NCBI GenBank assembly: GCA_026004735.1 | Contig: BPJS01000001.1 | Coordinates: 4,234,859 to 4,298,858 of the forward strand | Length of the DNA stretch: 64,000 nucleotides | Origin: Isosphaeraceae bacterium | GTDB lineage: Bacteria; Planctomycetota; Planctomycetia; Isosphaerales; Isosphaeraceae | Direction of reading: 5' to 3' | In this document: positions 18,647-27,317 of the stretch, piece after piece | Position numbering within the stretch: position 1 is the stretch's first letter | How the letters are laid out: every line of letters starts with the position of its first letter | Program-made: the position numbers and the translations under genes | Notes under the pieces: model-generated | Seen by the model: only the letters and a program-made list of their open reading frames with translations | What the model was told of the DNA's origin: nothing | Databases searched by the model: none

Positions 18647-19536
18647 GCGTCCTGATTGTAAGGCGAGCCGGAACCGCCCGACAATCGTTCGGGCTGAGGC
18701 GCCTGGGCCGGCTCGTCGTAGACCTGATGCTGGGCGTACAACCGCCGGGTCCACCGAGCCAGGCCGGCCCGCACCAGCGCCGGCATGAGCCGATCGGCCA
18801 TCAGCAGGAGGCGGCCCGACGCGGTCAGGGTGATCTCGGCTCGGCGGCGATCCAACGCGCGGAGCGTCGCCCGGGTAACCTGCTCGGGGGTCATTGACCG
18901 ACGATGCTCGGCTTTGACAAATGCGGTATCGACGATCAGGTGGCGCTCAAAGCTCGTCCGCGTAAACCCCGGATTGACTAGTAGGAGATGAATGCCGGCA
19001 CCGGCCCACTCGCAGCGGACGGCGTCAACCCAGGCCGCCAGAGCGTGCTTGCTGGCCGAGTATTCGGACCGACCCGGCAAGGCCCTTCGGGCTACAATCG
19101 AACCGATGATCACCATCGCCGGCCGACGACCAGCGCGTAAGAGGGGGAACAGCTCGCGGGCCAGCTCGGCCACGGCGATGAAGTTGACGTCCAAGAGCCG
19201 CCGCAACACGTCGGGATGGTGGCTGAGGAACCGGCCATAAGCCCCCACGCCCGCCGCCTGGATCACCAGGTCCAGCCGGCCATCGAACCGCTCGGCCGTG
19301 GCCTCGACCACCCGCCGCCGAGCGTCGGCCTCGGTCAGATCCGCCACAACCGTCCGAGGCGGTGCTCCCCCCGCGGCCTCAACCAACCGGCATGTTTCCG
19401 CCAGCCGCGTCTCCGATCTCCCGGTCAGGACCTGCTCGGCCCCACGCTGAGCCAGGGCAACCGAAAAGGCGCGTCCCAAACCCGACGACGCACCGGTCAC
19501 CAGGGCCCTCAATCTTGGCTGGTCTGCTTGGCCCAT
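18637..19536 (-). CDS. short-chain dehydrogenase/reductase
   Basis: A 299-residue NAD(P)-dependent oxidoreductase of the classical SDR fold. It has the cofactor motif TGASSGLG near the N-terminus, an NAG-like AAGVG segment, a catalytic Ser in IIGSIVARR and the YxxxK pair in EYSASKHALAAW. The C-terminal stretch (LLLMADRLMPALVRAGLARW) is hydrophobic and could be membrane-associated. The stop codon TAG lies inside the 5' end of tRNA-Val, so the coding sequence and tRNA share 10 nt on the same strand. ATG 19536 is preceded by GGACGG; a GTG at 19539 is also possible. Substrate unknown. Confidence 0.9.
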   Translation of the reverse strand: MGQADQPRLRALVTGASSGLGRAFSVALAQRGAEQVLTGRSETRLAETCRLVEAAGGAPPRTVVADLTEADARRRVVEATAERFDGRLDLVIQAAGVGAYGRFLSHHPDVLRRLLDVNFIAVAELARELFPLLRAGRRPAMVIIGSIVARRALPGRSEYSASKHALAAWVDAVRCEWAGAGIHLLLVNPGFTRTSFERHLIVDTAFVKAEHRRSMTPEQVTRATLRALDRRRAEITLTASGRLLLMADRLMPALVRAGLARWTRRLYAQHQVYDEPAQAPQPERLSGGSGSPYNQDAGD

Positions 19537-19626
19537 CACCGTCCATCACCAGCCCGGCCAGGCCGAACGCGCGAGATCGGACCGCCGACCTCGTGATCCT
19601 CAGCACTTGGGCTGATCAAGAAGTGG

Positions 19627-20046
19627 CTAGCGTACCAGCTCGTCGTCGAGCGAGCCAGTGACGCGGGTCGTTGCCATGCTTTCGGCCGAACGACGCCGCC
19701 ATCGGTCCGAGGCCGCGGAGCCGCTGCCCTCGGAGAGGATCACCGGAGGCGGCGATCCGGACCGGGTGATCACCGGCCGGGCGCCGCGGAGCTGGGGGGT
19801 CGAGGAAATGATCACGGGCTCGCTTCCGGCGATCGTCGGGACGTCGCAATAGGTGCCTGAGATGATGGCCGTCCCGGCTTTGCGCGGTTTGGATGCGACG
19901 ACCGCCGGCGTCGAGCTGACGAGCGTCGGCGCCGAAGCGACCGACTCGAAGCCAGGGCCATAGTAGTAGTGATTGTGGGTGCAGCCCACGCCGGCCAGCG
20001 CAGCCGCCAGGGCAAGCGATCCCAGGATCGTCCGGCGGTGGCTCAT
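19627..20046 (-). CDS. small lipoprotein of unknown function
   Basis: A 139-residue protein with a lipoprotein signal peptide: basic MSHRR, hydrophobic core and lipobox LAGVGC with Cys22. After the cysteine comes THNHYYYGPG, then a Ser/Thr/Val/Pro-rich chain with repeated phrases (SSTPAVVASKP, ISSTPQLRGARPVITRSGS). This suggests an extended, envelope-attached protein. No domain is recognised. It lies upstream of the SDR gene on the same strand. Confidence 0.72.
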   Translation of the reverse strand: MSHRRTILGSLALAAALAGVGCTHNHYYYGPGFESVASAPTLVSSTPAVVASKPRKAGTAIISGTYCDVPTIAGSEPVIISSTPQLRGARPVITRSGSPPPVILSEGSGSAASDRWRRRSAESMATTRVTGSLDDELVR

Positions 20047-20155
20047 AGCGGGGTCCCTCCCACCCGGGACCGGATCGGTGCGGCCCCGGCTGTCTCCATC
20101 TGGTCGGTTGGCGAACCGGCGGCGACTTTAGCGAATCTGCTCGAAATCGCCAACG

Positions 20156-20863
20156 TCAATTGGGCAGGCCGCGCCGGGCGCGGAGATCGCGTCGGAGATC
20201 GGCCTGTGCCCTCGCCACGCTGGTGCGGAGGGCTTCGGTCAGCTCGGCGAGGACTTGTTCGCTATCCAGGCCCGCCAGGCGTTCGGGCGGGATGGGCTGT
20301 CCGTAGTGGACCCGGATGGCTCGTGGTCGCGGCACTCGTCTAGACCTCGGCCAAGCCTCGAAGGTTCCGGCCAGGCCGGTTGGAACGATCGGGACCCCGG
20401 CGCGGGACGCCAGGGCCGCGATTCCCGGCTTGAGGGTCTGGAGCGAGCCGTCGTGACTGCGGGTTCCCTCCGGAAAAAACGTCACGATTTCGCCAGACCG
20501 CAGCCGACGCAGGGTCTCCCGAAATCCCTGTGCTCCCGAACCGTCACGTTGAATCGGGAACCCGCCGACCGATCGGATCAAGGGGCCGAGTACGGGCTTG
20601 AAGAGCGACGAACGCGCCACGTAATTCAAGCGGCGGCGCAGCAGCAGACCCAACACGAAGACATCGAGATGGCTCAGGTGGTTGGCGATCAGGAGAACGC
20701 CGCCGCTGGCCGGGATGTTGTCCCGTCCCGTAGCACGCAGGCCGCCCGTGGAGGCCATCAGGTGGAGTACGACCTGCTGAACCAGCCGATACCAGGCGCG
20801 TTCCGGAAGCGACCGCTGGCCGGGCGCGGGGTTGTTGATCCGCTTGGGCCGATTGGCGCTCAT
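20156..20863 (-). CDS. plsC: 1-acyl-sn-glycerol-3-phosphate acyltransferase
   Basis: A 235-residue membrane-associated enzyme that adds the second acyl chain in phosphatidic acid synthesis. The catalytic HxxxxD motif is in NHLSHLD (His62, Asp67) and the substrate motif FPEGTRS is at 130-136, followed by a VPIVPTGLAGTFEAW segment. ATG 20863 is 5 nt beyond the cmk stop; a TTG at 20872 overlapping that stop is an alternative. The order DUF2203-cmk-plsC on one strand indicates an operon; cmk-plsC pairs are common in bacteria. Confidence 0.92.
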   Translation of the reverse strand: MSANRPKRINNPAPGQRSLPERAWYRLVQQVVLHLMASTGGLRATGRDNIPASGGVLLIANHLSHLDVFVLGLLLRRRLNYVARSSLFKPVLGPLIRSVGGFPIQRDGSGAQGFRETLRRLRSGEIVTFFPEGTRSHDGSLQTLKPGIAALASRAGVPIVPTGLAGTFEAWPRSRRVPRPRAIRVHYGQPIPPERLAGLDSEQVLAELTEALRTSVARAQADLRRDLRARRGLPN

Positions 20864-20868
20864 TGCGG

Positions 20869-21669
20869 TCAACCCCCAGCCGAGCTTCGGACGACGTACG
20901 GCTCCGCGCAGAGTTGGGCGGCCCGAGCCGCATCCTCGACGGTCCGCCCGATGGCCACCAACCGCGACTGGTCCAGCGTCCAGGCCTGTGCAAGCCGATC
21001 GAGTGCCGGGGCGGCCGAACTCGCCAACACTCGTTCGGCCAGCAAACTGATGACCTCCTCGACGGGTAAGCCCGTGGTGTCGACGATCAGGGCATCCGGG
21101 GCGGGTCGCAGGGGTCCGACGGCGCGTTGGGCGTCTTGGTCGTCGCGTTGGCGGAGTTCGCGGAGGACCTGGTTCGGGTCGACGGCCGTTCCCCGCGCGG
21201 CCAGCTCGGCGGCTCGCCGTGCGGCTCGTTCCTCTGGGCTGGCGGTCAGGAAGAATTTGTGTTGAGCCTCGGGGAAGACGACCGTGCCCTGGTCGCGGCC
21301 CTCGGTCACCGTTGGCCCTTCTTGGGCCAATTGTCGCTGCCGATCAACGAGCTTGGCCCGCACCGACGGACAGCGAGCGACCAGGCTGGATGCGGTGGCG
21401 ACCTCAGGATTTCGGATCGCCAGGCTGACATCGTCGCCGTCGAGCCAGACGGTCGTGCCGGCAAGCCGGATCTGCCGATCCGCGGCCAACCGAGCCAGGG
21501 CGAGATCGTCCTGGAGATCGACCCGCTGGCGCAACGCGGCCAGCGCGAGGGCGCGATACATGGCGCCGGTATCGAGAAATCGCCAGTTGAGCCGCTCGGC
21601 CAGCCGTCGGGCGACGGTGCTCTTGCCCGCGCCGGCCGGTCCGTCGATGGTGACGACCTGGATGCTCAC
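20869..21669 (-). CDS. cmk: cytidylate kinase
   Basis: Phosphorylates CMP and dCMP for nucleic-acid and phospholipid precursors. It has 266 residues from GTG 21669: P-loop GPAGAGKST at 10-18, DTGAMYRA at 33-40, the CMP-binding TEGRDQGTVVFPEA segment and the lid RAARRAAELAARG. The C-terminus extends about 40 residues beyond the usual length, with a helical tail (LDRLAQAWTLDQSRLVAIGRTVEDAARAA) of unknown role. The frame is open upstream, but similarity starts at SIQVVTIDGPAG. It starts 13 nt after the DUF2203 stop. Confidence 0.93.
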   Translation of the reverse strand: MSIQVVTIDGPAGAGKSTVARRLAERLNWRFLDTGAMYRALALAALRQRVDLQDDLALARLAADRQIRLAGTTVWLDGDDVSLAIRNPEVATASSLVARCPSVRAKLVDRQRQLAQEGPTVTEGRDQGTVVFPEAQHKFFLTASPEERAARRAAELAARGTAVDPNQVLRELRQRDDQDAQRAVGPLRPAPDALIVDTTGLPVEEVISLLAERVLASSAAPALDRLAQAWTLDQSRLVAIGRTVEDAARAAQLCAEPYVVRSSAGG

Positions 21670-21682
21670 GGCCGGCCGCCGA

Positions 21683-22138
21683 TCAGGTGGGTTGGGGCGC
21701 AGCCGTCCGACCGGGGATCGGCTTGCGCCCAGCGTAGCCGCTGTGGAGTTCGTGCCAGTAGGCGACCTCGGGTTCACCGAGCCTCCAGCAGAGGTAGACC
21801 TCGCGGCCGTCGAGCAGGCTGGGAAAGTCGCACAAGCCGTCCATGCCCTTCAACTCGACGCCGAGCGCCTGCAATTCCTCAATATACTCGGCCAGCCGGG
21901 CACGCTCGGCCTCGAGCGTCTCCTGGCTCCGCCGGACTTCCTCGTCGTAGAGGTCGTCGGGGCGTGGCCGCCGGCTTCCCCGATTCGGGCCGACGACGGC
22001 CAACCGCTGCTCCAGTTCGTTGACTATCTCCCACTGACGCACGACGTCGCTCACAATCCGGCGGACCAGAGGCAGGGTGCGATTGGCATCCTCAACGGTA
22101 AAGTAACGCTTGCGAGACTGCACCGGCGTGGAGGTCAT
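21683..22138 (-). CDS. DUF2203 family protein
   Basis: A 151-residue protein matching the DUF2203 pattern. It starts with KRYFTVEDANRTLPLVRRIV, has a central coiled-coil-like helix (SQETLEAERARLAEYIEELQALGVELKG), and ends with the signature GLCDFPSLLDGREVYLCWRLGEPEVAYWHELHSGYAGRKP (given here in overlapping parts from residue about 100 to 143). Function of the family is not known. It is the first gene of the probable DUF2203-cmk-plsC operon and has a good promoter about 110 nt upstream. Confidence 0.85.
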   Translation of the reverse strand: MTSTPVQSRKRYFTVEDANRTLPLVRRIVSDVVRQWEIVNELEQRLAVVGPNRGSRRPRPDDLYDEEVRRSQETLEAERARLAEYIEELQALGVELKGMDGLCDFPSLLDGREVYLCWRLGEPEVAYWHELHSGYAGRKPIPGRTAAPQPT

Positions 22139-22254
22139 GGTCGAAGCAACTCCGCATCAGGAGAACACAGACCGACATCGCGGAGGGCGGAGATCATGGC
22201 CGGTGGGTCCTGGGAGCCAGTGGCTCCTGCGCGAGCGTTCCACCTGCCTTTGAC

Positions 22255-22282
22255 ATTATAGGGGCGACCCCCTGTCCCGCAA
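22255..22282 (-). promoter_or_regulatory. sigma-70 type promoter for DUF2203-cmk-plsC
   Basis: On the minus strand TTGCGG (22282-22277) and TATAAT (22260-22255) are separated by 16 nt. The -10 is a perfect consensus in a CCCCTATAATG context. Transcription would start near 22248. Confidence 0.6.
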
Positions 22283-22320
22283 GGCGACCCGATCGGGCCA
22301 GGCTTGGCCAGCCTGGCCCA

Positions 22321-24054
22321 TCAGGGTCGAGACGACGCTTTGCCGGCGGCCAGGGCCGCGGCGACCTGACGCGCAGGGCGGGTGTTGAAGACGTCGGCGC
22401 TGGTCAACCAGGCGCGCCGAGCGACGTCGACGCCGAACTGGAGGTTGGCAAGGCCTGCCGTCGCATGGGCATCCGGGTTAATCACGATCGTGACGCCCGC
22501 CTGGCGCGCAGCCCGTGCGTGGAGAGCGTCCAGGTCGAGCCGATGGGGATCCGCATTGATCTCGATCATGGTCCCATGCCGCGCGCAGACGGCGATGACC
22601 TCGTTGAGGTCGACCTCGTAGCCCGCGCGGGCCAAGATCAGCCGCCCGGTGGGATGTCCGAGCATGGTCACGCGAGGATGCGCAGCGGCCCGGCAAATCC
22701 GAGCCGTCATGTCTTGCCGACTTAGGCGAAAGTTTGAATGGACGCTGGCCACGACATAATCGAAGCCGGCAAGCACTTCATCCGGATAATCGAGCGAGCC
22801 GTCGGCCAGGATATCGCACTCGATTCCCTGGAACACCCGAATCGCTGGCCCGAGGCTCTGGTTCAACCGGTCGATGGCGGACCGCTGCTCCCGAACCCGC
22901 TCGATCGACAGACCACCGGCGTAAGCGGCCGAGCGCGAATGATCGGCGATGCCCAGATATTCCAAGCCCAGGCTTCGCGCGGCCTCGACCATGGCCTCGA
23001 GCGAATCGAGTCCGTCGCTCCAGTCGGTGTGGCAGTGGAATGTGCCTTTTAAGTGCGCGTATTCCAGCAGCTTGGGAAGCGATCCTGACTCGGCGGCCTC
23101 GATTTCTCCCTGATCTTCGCGAAGCTCGGGTGGGATATAGGACAGCCCGAGTGCCCGGTACAAGGCGGCCTCGTCGCGGCAGGCGATCGCTCCACGCGGA
23201 CCTTCCAGGGCATACTCGCTGAGCTTTAGGCCCCGTTCCTGAGCCCTTCGGCGTAGATGTATGTTGTGGGCCTTGGAGCCAGTGAAGTAATTCAACGCAA
23301 ACGCATATTGCGAAGGCAGAACGCCTCGAACATCCAGTTGCGGCCCTTCCGATAAACGCACGCTCAACCGAGTGGATCCCTGGGCCAGGACCGATTCGAC
23401 CTCGGGCCACCCAGCACAGGCGGCCAGCACTGGCGCCGGATCGTCGGCGGCGAAGAGCAGGTCCAGGTCGCCGATCGTCTCAGCCCGACGGCGGAGGCTG
23501 CCCCCCCAGTCGGCCTGCGCAACGCCCGGAGTGGTTCGGAGCCGCTCGAGAAGCGGCAACGCTAGCCGCGTGGCCGTGTCCAACCGGATCCGCTCGCTGG
23601 ATGACTCGAGGAAGCTGATCCCCTCGGCGATCCGCGCCGCCGTTTTTTCGCCGAATCCTTTGATCGCCGCGACTTTGCCCGCCCGCAGGGCCGCCTTCAA
23701 ATCCTCCAGTGAGCGGATTCCCAACGCCTCATGGAGCGCTCGCACTTTTTTCGGTCCAAGCCCGGGGACTCGCACCAGCGCGATTAAGCCCGAGGGAGTC
23801 TCGCGCCGCAGCGCCTCGTATTCCTCGAGCCGCCCAGTAGTGGCAAGCCGGGTGATCTTGTCACGCATCGACGCGCCGATCCCCGGGATCTGTTCTAGGC
23901 GTCCGGAGGCGATCAGGTCGGTCAGATCCTCGGTCAGTCCGCGTAGGGCCTGCGCCGCAGTGTGATACGCCCGACAGCGAAACGGATTCTCGCCACGAAT
24001 CTCGAGCAAGATCCCCAGCTCCTCCAAGGTCCGCGCTACGGCCTCGGTATCCAT
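22321..24054 (-). CDS. polX: DNA polymerase/3'-5' exonuclease PolX
   Basis: A family X polymerase joined to a PHP exonuclease, used in gap repair. It has 577 residues: an N-terminal 8-kDa-like helical domain with helix-hairpin-helix motifs (QIPGIG 55-60; RVPGLGPKKV 95-104; IKGFGEKTA 131-139). The palm contains GSLRRRAETIGDLDLL (185-200) with metal ligands Asp196 and Asp198, and TGSKAHN lies at 258-264. The PHP domain has HCHTDWSDG at 340-348, IADHS and later HPTG and NPDAHAT motifs. Both activities appear intact. ATG 24054 is preceded by a GGGAGGG stretch. Confidence 0.94.
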   Translation of the reverse strand: MDTEAVARTLEELGILLEIRGENPFRCRAYHTAAQALRGLTEDLTDLIASGRLEQIPGIGASMRDKITRLATTGRLEEYEALRRETPSGLIALVRVPGLGPKKVRALHEALGIRSLEDLKAALRAGKVAAIKGFGEKTAARIAEGISFLESSSERIRLDTATRLALPLLERLRTTPGVAQADWGGSLRRRAETIGDLDLLFAADDPAPVLAACAGWPEVESVLAQGSTRLSVRLSEGPQLDVRGVLPSQYAFALNYFTGSKAHNIHLRRRAQERGLKLSEYALEGPRGAIACRDEAALYRALGLSYIPPELREDQGEIEAAESGSLPKLLEYAHLKGTFHCHTDWSDGLDSLEAMVEAARSLGLEYLGIADHSRSAAYAGGLSIERVREQRSAIDRLNQSLGPAIRVFQGIECDILADGSLDYPDEVLAGFDYVVASVHSNFRLSRQDMTARICRAAAHPRVTMLGHPTGRLILARAGYEVDLNEVIAVCARHGTMIEINADPHRLDLDALHARAARQAGVTIVINPDAHATAGLANLQFGVDVARRAWLTSADVFNTRPARQVAAALAAGKASSRP

Positions 24055-24214
24055 CGCGAAACGGCCCTCCCCGAGATTCCGGCCACGGGCCAGCCAACCC
24101 GCGGTTGGTTTCTCGTCATCATACGGGGTCAGACCGATCGGTTCCGGCCTCGCTAGCCTGCGTGACAACCTCCCGAATACCGGCCACCCCCTGCCCTGCT
24201 CCCCCCGATCCGTT

Positions 24215-24236
24215 GTTTGTGGTATTTTTAACAAAC
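24215..24236. promoter_or_regulatory. inverted repeat in the polX / cyanophycin-synthetase-like intergenic region
   Basis: GTTTGT and ACAAAC arms flank an AT-rich decamer (GGTATTTTTA), and ACAA repeats again at 24240. It lies about 50 nt upstream of the cyanophycin-synthetase-like start and 160 nt upstream of polX, in an otherwise GC-rich region. A repressor operator overlapping a promoter is likely but unproven. Confidence 0.35.
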
Positions 24237-24286
24237 CATCAACAAATCGCGTTCTCCTTCGGGGGGGCTGGCTCGGAGTGACTTCG

Positions 24287-26236
24287 TTGGTCGACGTCGA
24301 GGCGATTCGGATCCTCCGCGGTCGTAATGAATGGTCTTCCGAGTCCGTGCTGGAATCGATCCTGACGGTGGCGATCGCGCCCGAGACGCCCGCGTCTCGA
24401 GTACCTGGAGTGAGCGAGTTGGCGGCGCGGTTGCCGGATGCTCGCCCGACCGAACCCGCGGAGCGGGTGGCAGCGGCGCGGCTGGCTTTGCTCCGTTCGG
24501 GCGATCTGCCGTTTGGTATGGTGCCGGAGGCGTTGGGGCTGGTGATTCTCGGGCTGACCGGCTCGTTCCAGACCTTCGCGGCCACGCGTCTCGTCTCGGG
24601 TGGGCGGATTCGGGTTGCGTTTGGTCTTGATGATGAAGCGGTGGACCGCAGGTGCGTTCGGGCGGCGTGGGGTCTGCTCTCATCGGCGCTCGATGGCCGA
24701 CTGCCCGATGTGGCCACGCTCGTCGACGATTTAATTCGGTGGGCCGACGAGGACCGGCTGGGGCCGAGCACCCGGGCGCTGGTTGCTGCGGCGCGGGACC
24801 GGGGGATTCCCACATTGCGGATCCAGTCCGGTTATTCGTTGATGCAGTATGGCTGGGGTTCCCGTCAGCGCCGCTGCTGGACCACCCAGACCGATCGGAC
24901 CCCGGCGCTCGGCGCCGAGATCGCCAGCAATAAGCAGGCAGCGCGGGAGTTCCTAGGCCGAGCCGGCCTGCCGGTTCCGCCTGGGCGGGTGGTTCGCTCG
25001 CCGGAAGAGGCCTGGGCCGCTGCGTTGGAGCTCGGAAGGCCGGTTGTGGTAAAGCCCCGCGACGCCAATCGTGGTCGCGGCGTCTCGACGGGACTGACCA
25101 CCCAGGAACAGGTGGCTGAGGCGTTCGATCTTGCGGCTCGGGTCCGGCTCCCCGAACCGGCCGACGTCCTTGTTGAACGTCAGGTCGAGGGGGCCGAGCA
25201 TCGCTTGCTCGTGGTAGGCGACCGGATGATCGCCGCGTATCGCTGCGAGCCGCCCACCGTGATCGGCGATGGGCGGCGGTCAATCGCTGAGCTCGTCGCC
25301 GAACTGAACCGGGACCCCCGCCGCGGAGTCGGATGGCGGGCCCGGCTTCCCCGGCTGGAACTCGATGAACAGGCGCGTCTTTTTCTGGCCACGCGGGGGC
25401 TGGATGTGGACACGATCGTCCCCGAGGGACAGCGCGTCGCCGTACGCCGCGCGGCCGACCTGTGCCTTGACGTGACCGATGAGGTTCACCCGGCGGTCGC
25501 CGACCGAGCCATCGCGGCGGCCGCCCTGCTCGGGCTCGATGTGGCTGGCATCGACGTGATCGCCCGCGACATTGGCCGGCCTCTCGAGTCCCAAGACGGC
25601 GCCCTGGTCGAGGTAAACACTGGGCCCTGTCTGACCGGCCACCTCGACCCCGATGTGGGCAAGCCCCGGGATGTTGCCAAGGCCATCCTCGCCGCCCTGA
25701 TCCCCGAGCCTGACGACCTTCGCATCCCAACGATCGCGGTCGCCGGCGGACGCGACCGCCCGCGTATCGCAGCACAGATTGCCCAGACCATCGCCGACCG
25801 GGGGCTACGCGTGGGTCTAGCAGCCCACGGCGGGCGCCGCTCCGGCGGATGTCCCCGGCGCGGCTCGGTATTCATGGCCAACGAGGTGGAGACCCTGTTG
25901 CGCCATCCTCAGATCGACGCGGTGGTTCTTGACGTAAGCGCTGGCGGGGTTCGCGAGCAGGGCCTGGGCTTGGATCGGTGCGGACTGCTGGTCTGGACCG
26001 GCGATGATCCCACCGAGCAACCGGTCCTTGGCCTGCTGGCCCCGGCCAGTCTGGCCGTCTATCACTGGCCGTCCGACGACGCCCCCCTCCCGGCCATGCT
26101 GCTCGACCAACTGATCGGAACGGCACCAAAGCCTGTCGGAACGGCACTGAAGCCTGACTCGGTCGTCCAGCGCGAGACGCCGGCGGCGGATCCGGTTGCG
26201 TCCATTTCGGTCGCGTCGCCAGAGCAAGTCGGTTAA
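24287..26236 (+). CDS. cyanophycin synthetase-like protein (CphA2-type), degenerate Mur-ligase region
   Basis: A 649-residue ATP-grasp enzyme. Similarity to CphA is clear at SLMQYGWGSRQRR (184-196), which resembles SLxQLGxGxxQxR. It continues at VVVKPRDANRGRGVS (253-267), the ATP-grasp lysine site, and at EVNTGPCLTGHLDP (442-455), which resembles EVNAAPGxxxHxxP. The following Mur-ligase part is damaged: where CphA has GTNGKTT there is GGRDRPRI (487-494). The segment LRHPQIDAVVLDVSAGGVREQGLGLDRC (538-565) remains, and the C-terminal Mur domain is missing. CphA2 of cyanobacteria has just this build and polymerises beta-Asp-Arg dipeptides with one active site. No cyanophycinase or isoaspartyl dipeptidase is nearby. 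TTG 24287 has GGAG 8 nt upstream; GTG 24278 is the alternative. Confidence 0.8.
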   Translation: MVDVEAIRILRGRNEWSSESVLESILTVAIAPETPASRVPGVSELAARLPDARPTEPAERVAAARLALLRSGDLPFGMVPEALGLVILGLTGSFQTFAATRLVSGGRIRVAFGLDDEAVDRRCVRAAWGLLSSALDGRLPDVATLVDDLIRWADEDRLGPSTRALVAAARDRGIPTLRIQSGYSLMQYGWGSRQRRCWTTQTDRTPALGAEIASNKQAAREFLGRAGLPVPPGRVVRSPEEAWAAALELGRPVVVKPRDANRGRGVSTGLTTQEQVAEAFDLAARVRLPEPADVLVERQVEGAEHRLLVVGDRMIAAYRCEPPTVIGDGRRSIAELVAELNRDPRRGVGWRARLPRLELDEQARLFLATRGLDVDTIVPEGQRVAVRRAADLCLDVTDEVHPAVADRAIAAAALLGLDVAGIDVIARDIGRPLESQDGALVEVNTGPCLTGHLDPDVGKPRDVAKAILAALIPEPDDLRIPTIAVAGGRDRPRIAAQIAQTIADRGLRVGLAAHGGRRSGGCPRRGSVFMANEVETLLRHPQIDAVVLDVSAGGVREQGLGLDRCGLLVWTGDDPTEQPVLGLLAPASLAVYHWPSDDAPLPAMLLDQLIGTAPKPVGTALKPDSVVQRETPAADPVASISVASPEQVG

Positions 26237-26436
26237 GTCGCGTTGACGGGCTCCGACGGTTGCGATACCCTTCGCGGCCGACCTGGACAGGGCAGAAACC
26301 GTTTCGGCCTGCACGGGTCTTGCTTCACTCATGGAGGAGGTGGTTCGCGGCGCGGATACGAGAGGGTTCGGGCGGACCGAAACCCGATGATCGACACCCA
26401 GGCGAAGCACCGCGACGCGGACCGGAGGTTGTTTTT

Positions 26437-27168
26437 ATGGACAGGATGCAACCGCGTATCGTCGGCTTCGGTCTGATGGCCGTGCTCGGCGTCCTCGGCT
26501 TGACGGCCACACCCGCCTCCGCCTCGCTCCTGCGGCCCGGGGCGGGACGCGCGTATCCCGATATCGCGGGCGACATCAATGGCAAGGTGACGTACAGCTA
26601 CGATCCCGCCACCCAGACCGGCATCTTCCACGTCACCAACACTCCGTACCTGGTTGCCGGTGGAAGCAGTTCGTCGCTTGAGTATCTGGTCGCCCCCAAC
26701 GCCGATACCGGAATCCGCTCCCAGGAAATCAAGCTTTTGCTGGACCGCAACGGCCAGCTTCTGGCCAGCGACCAGAATCTCTATGAGCTGTACGGCACGA
26801 TCGTGGCCAACGGGTATACGTACAGCGGGTTGCTGCTCAAGGGGGTGCCCACGGCGTTTGGGGCCCAGGATCTGGGCGGGGTGGGCGTGACGGGGGCGGA
26901 TCTATTCGACGTGACGGTCGACATCACGGGGGGCGCGCTGGCCGATCATTTCGGCTCGGAAGCCTACATTCGGATTGCGCCGGAGCTGGCCAGCACGTTC
27001 CAGGGTCGCTTTGACGAGGATTTCTCGGCCGCCAAGGCGACCAGCAACACCCGGACGTACAATGCGCCCATTCCGTTCCCGATTCCTGAGCCGAGCGCGC
27101 TGGCTCTGATTGCGCTGGGCCTGAGTGGAACTGCGTTGAGCCACCACCGTCGCCGGCGCAGCCGTTGA
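26437..27168 (+). CDS. PEP-CTERM sorting domain protein
   Basis: A 243-residue secreted protein. It has a signal peptide (MDRMQPR, hydrophobic core, cleavage after ASA near 29). A beta-rich mature region follows, starting with YPDIAGDINGKVTYSYDPATQ. The C-terminal sorting signal has PEP in IPEPS (216-220), a hydrophobic helix (ALALIALGLSGTALS) and a basic tail HHRRRRSR. PEP-CTERM proteins are recognised by exosortase and displayed at the envelope or in extracellular matrix. ATG 26437 is preceded by GGAGG. No exosortase is in the window. Function of the mature part is unknown. Confidence 0.85.
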   Translation: MDRMQPRIVGFGLMAVLGVLGLTATPASASLLRPGAGRAYPDIAGDINGKVTYSYDPATQTGIFHVTNTPYLVAGGSSSSLEYLVAPNADTGIRSQEIKLLLDRNGQLLASDQNLYELYGTIVANGYTYSGLLLKGVPTAFGAQDLGGVGVTGADLFDVTVDITGGALADHFGSEAYIRIAPELASTFQGRFDEDFSAAKATSNTRTYNAPIPFPIPEPSALALIALGLSGTALSHHRRRRSR

Positions 27169-27190
27169 CCGGCCGGTCTGCGTTGACGAA

Positions 27191-27249
27191 CCGGACCCGG
27201 ACTTCGCTGCGCGTTGGCCCGCGAGCGGAAGGCCGGGTCCGGGCTTTTT
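27191..27249 (+). terminator. intrinsic terminator after the PEP-CTERM gene
   Basis: CCGGACCCGG (27191-27200) pairs perfectly with CCGGGTCCGG (27233-27242), with a 32-nt intervening loop that can itself fold, followed by GCTTTTTG. It lies just after the PEP-CTERM stop codon and 68 nt before the stop of the convergent sigma-factor gene. Confidence 0.8.
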
Positions 27250-27317
27250 GCCTGCGCGAGATCGGCTCAGAAAGAGAGTGGTGCCGACGGGCGGTCGGCG
27301 CGGGGGCGTCGGTATGG

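Noticed and set aside
24228..25775. 515-codon open frame on minus
   Set aside because: Antisense of the cyanophycin-synthetase-like gene, Arg/Pro-rich.
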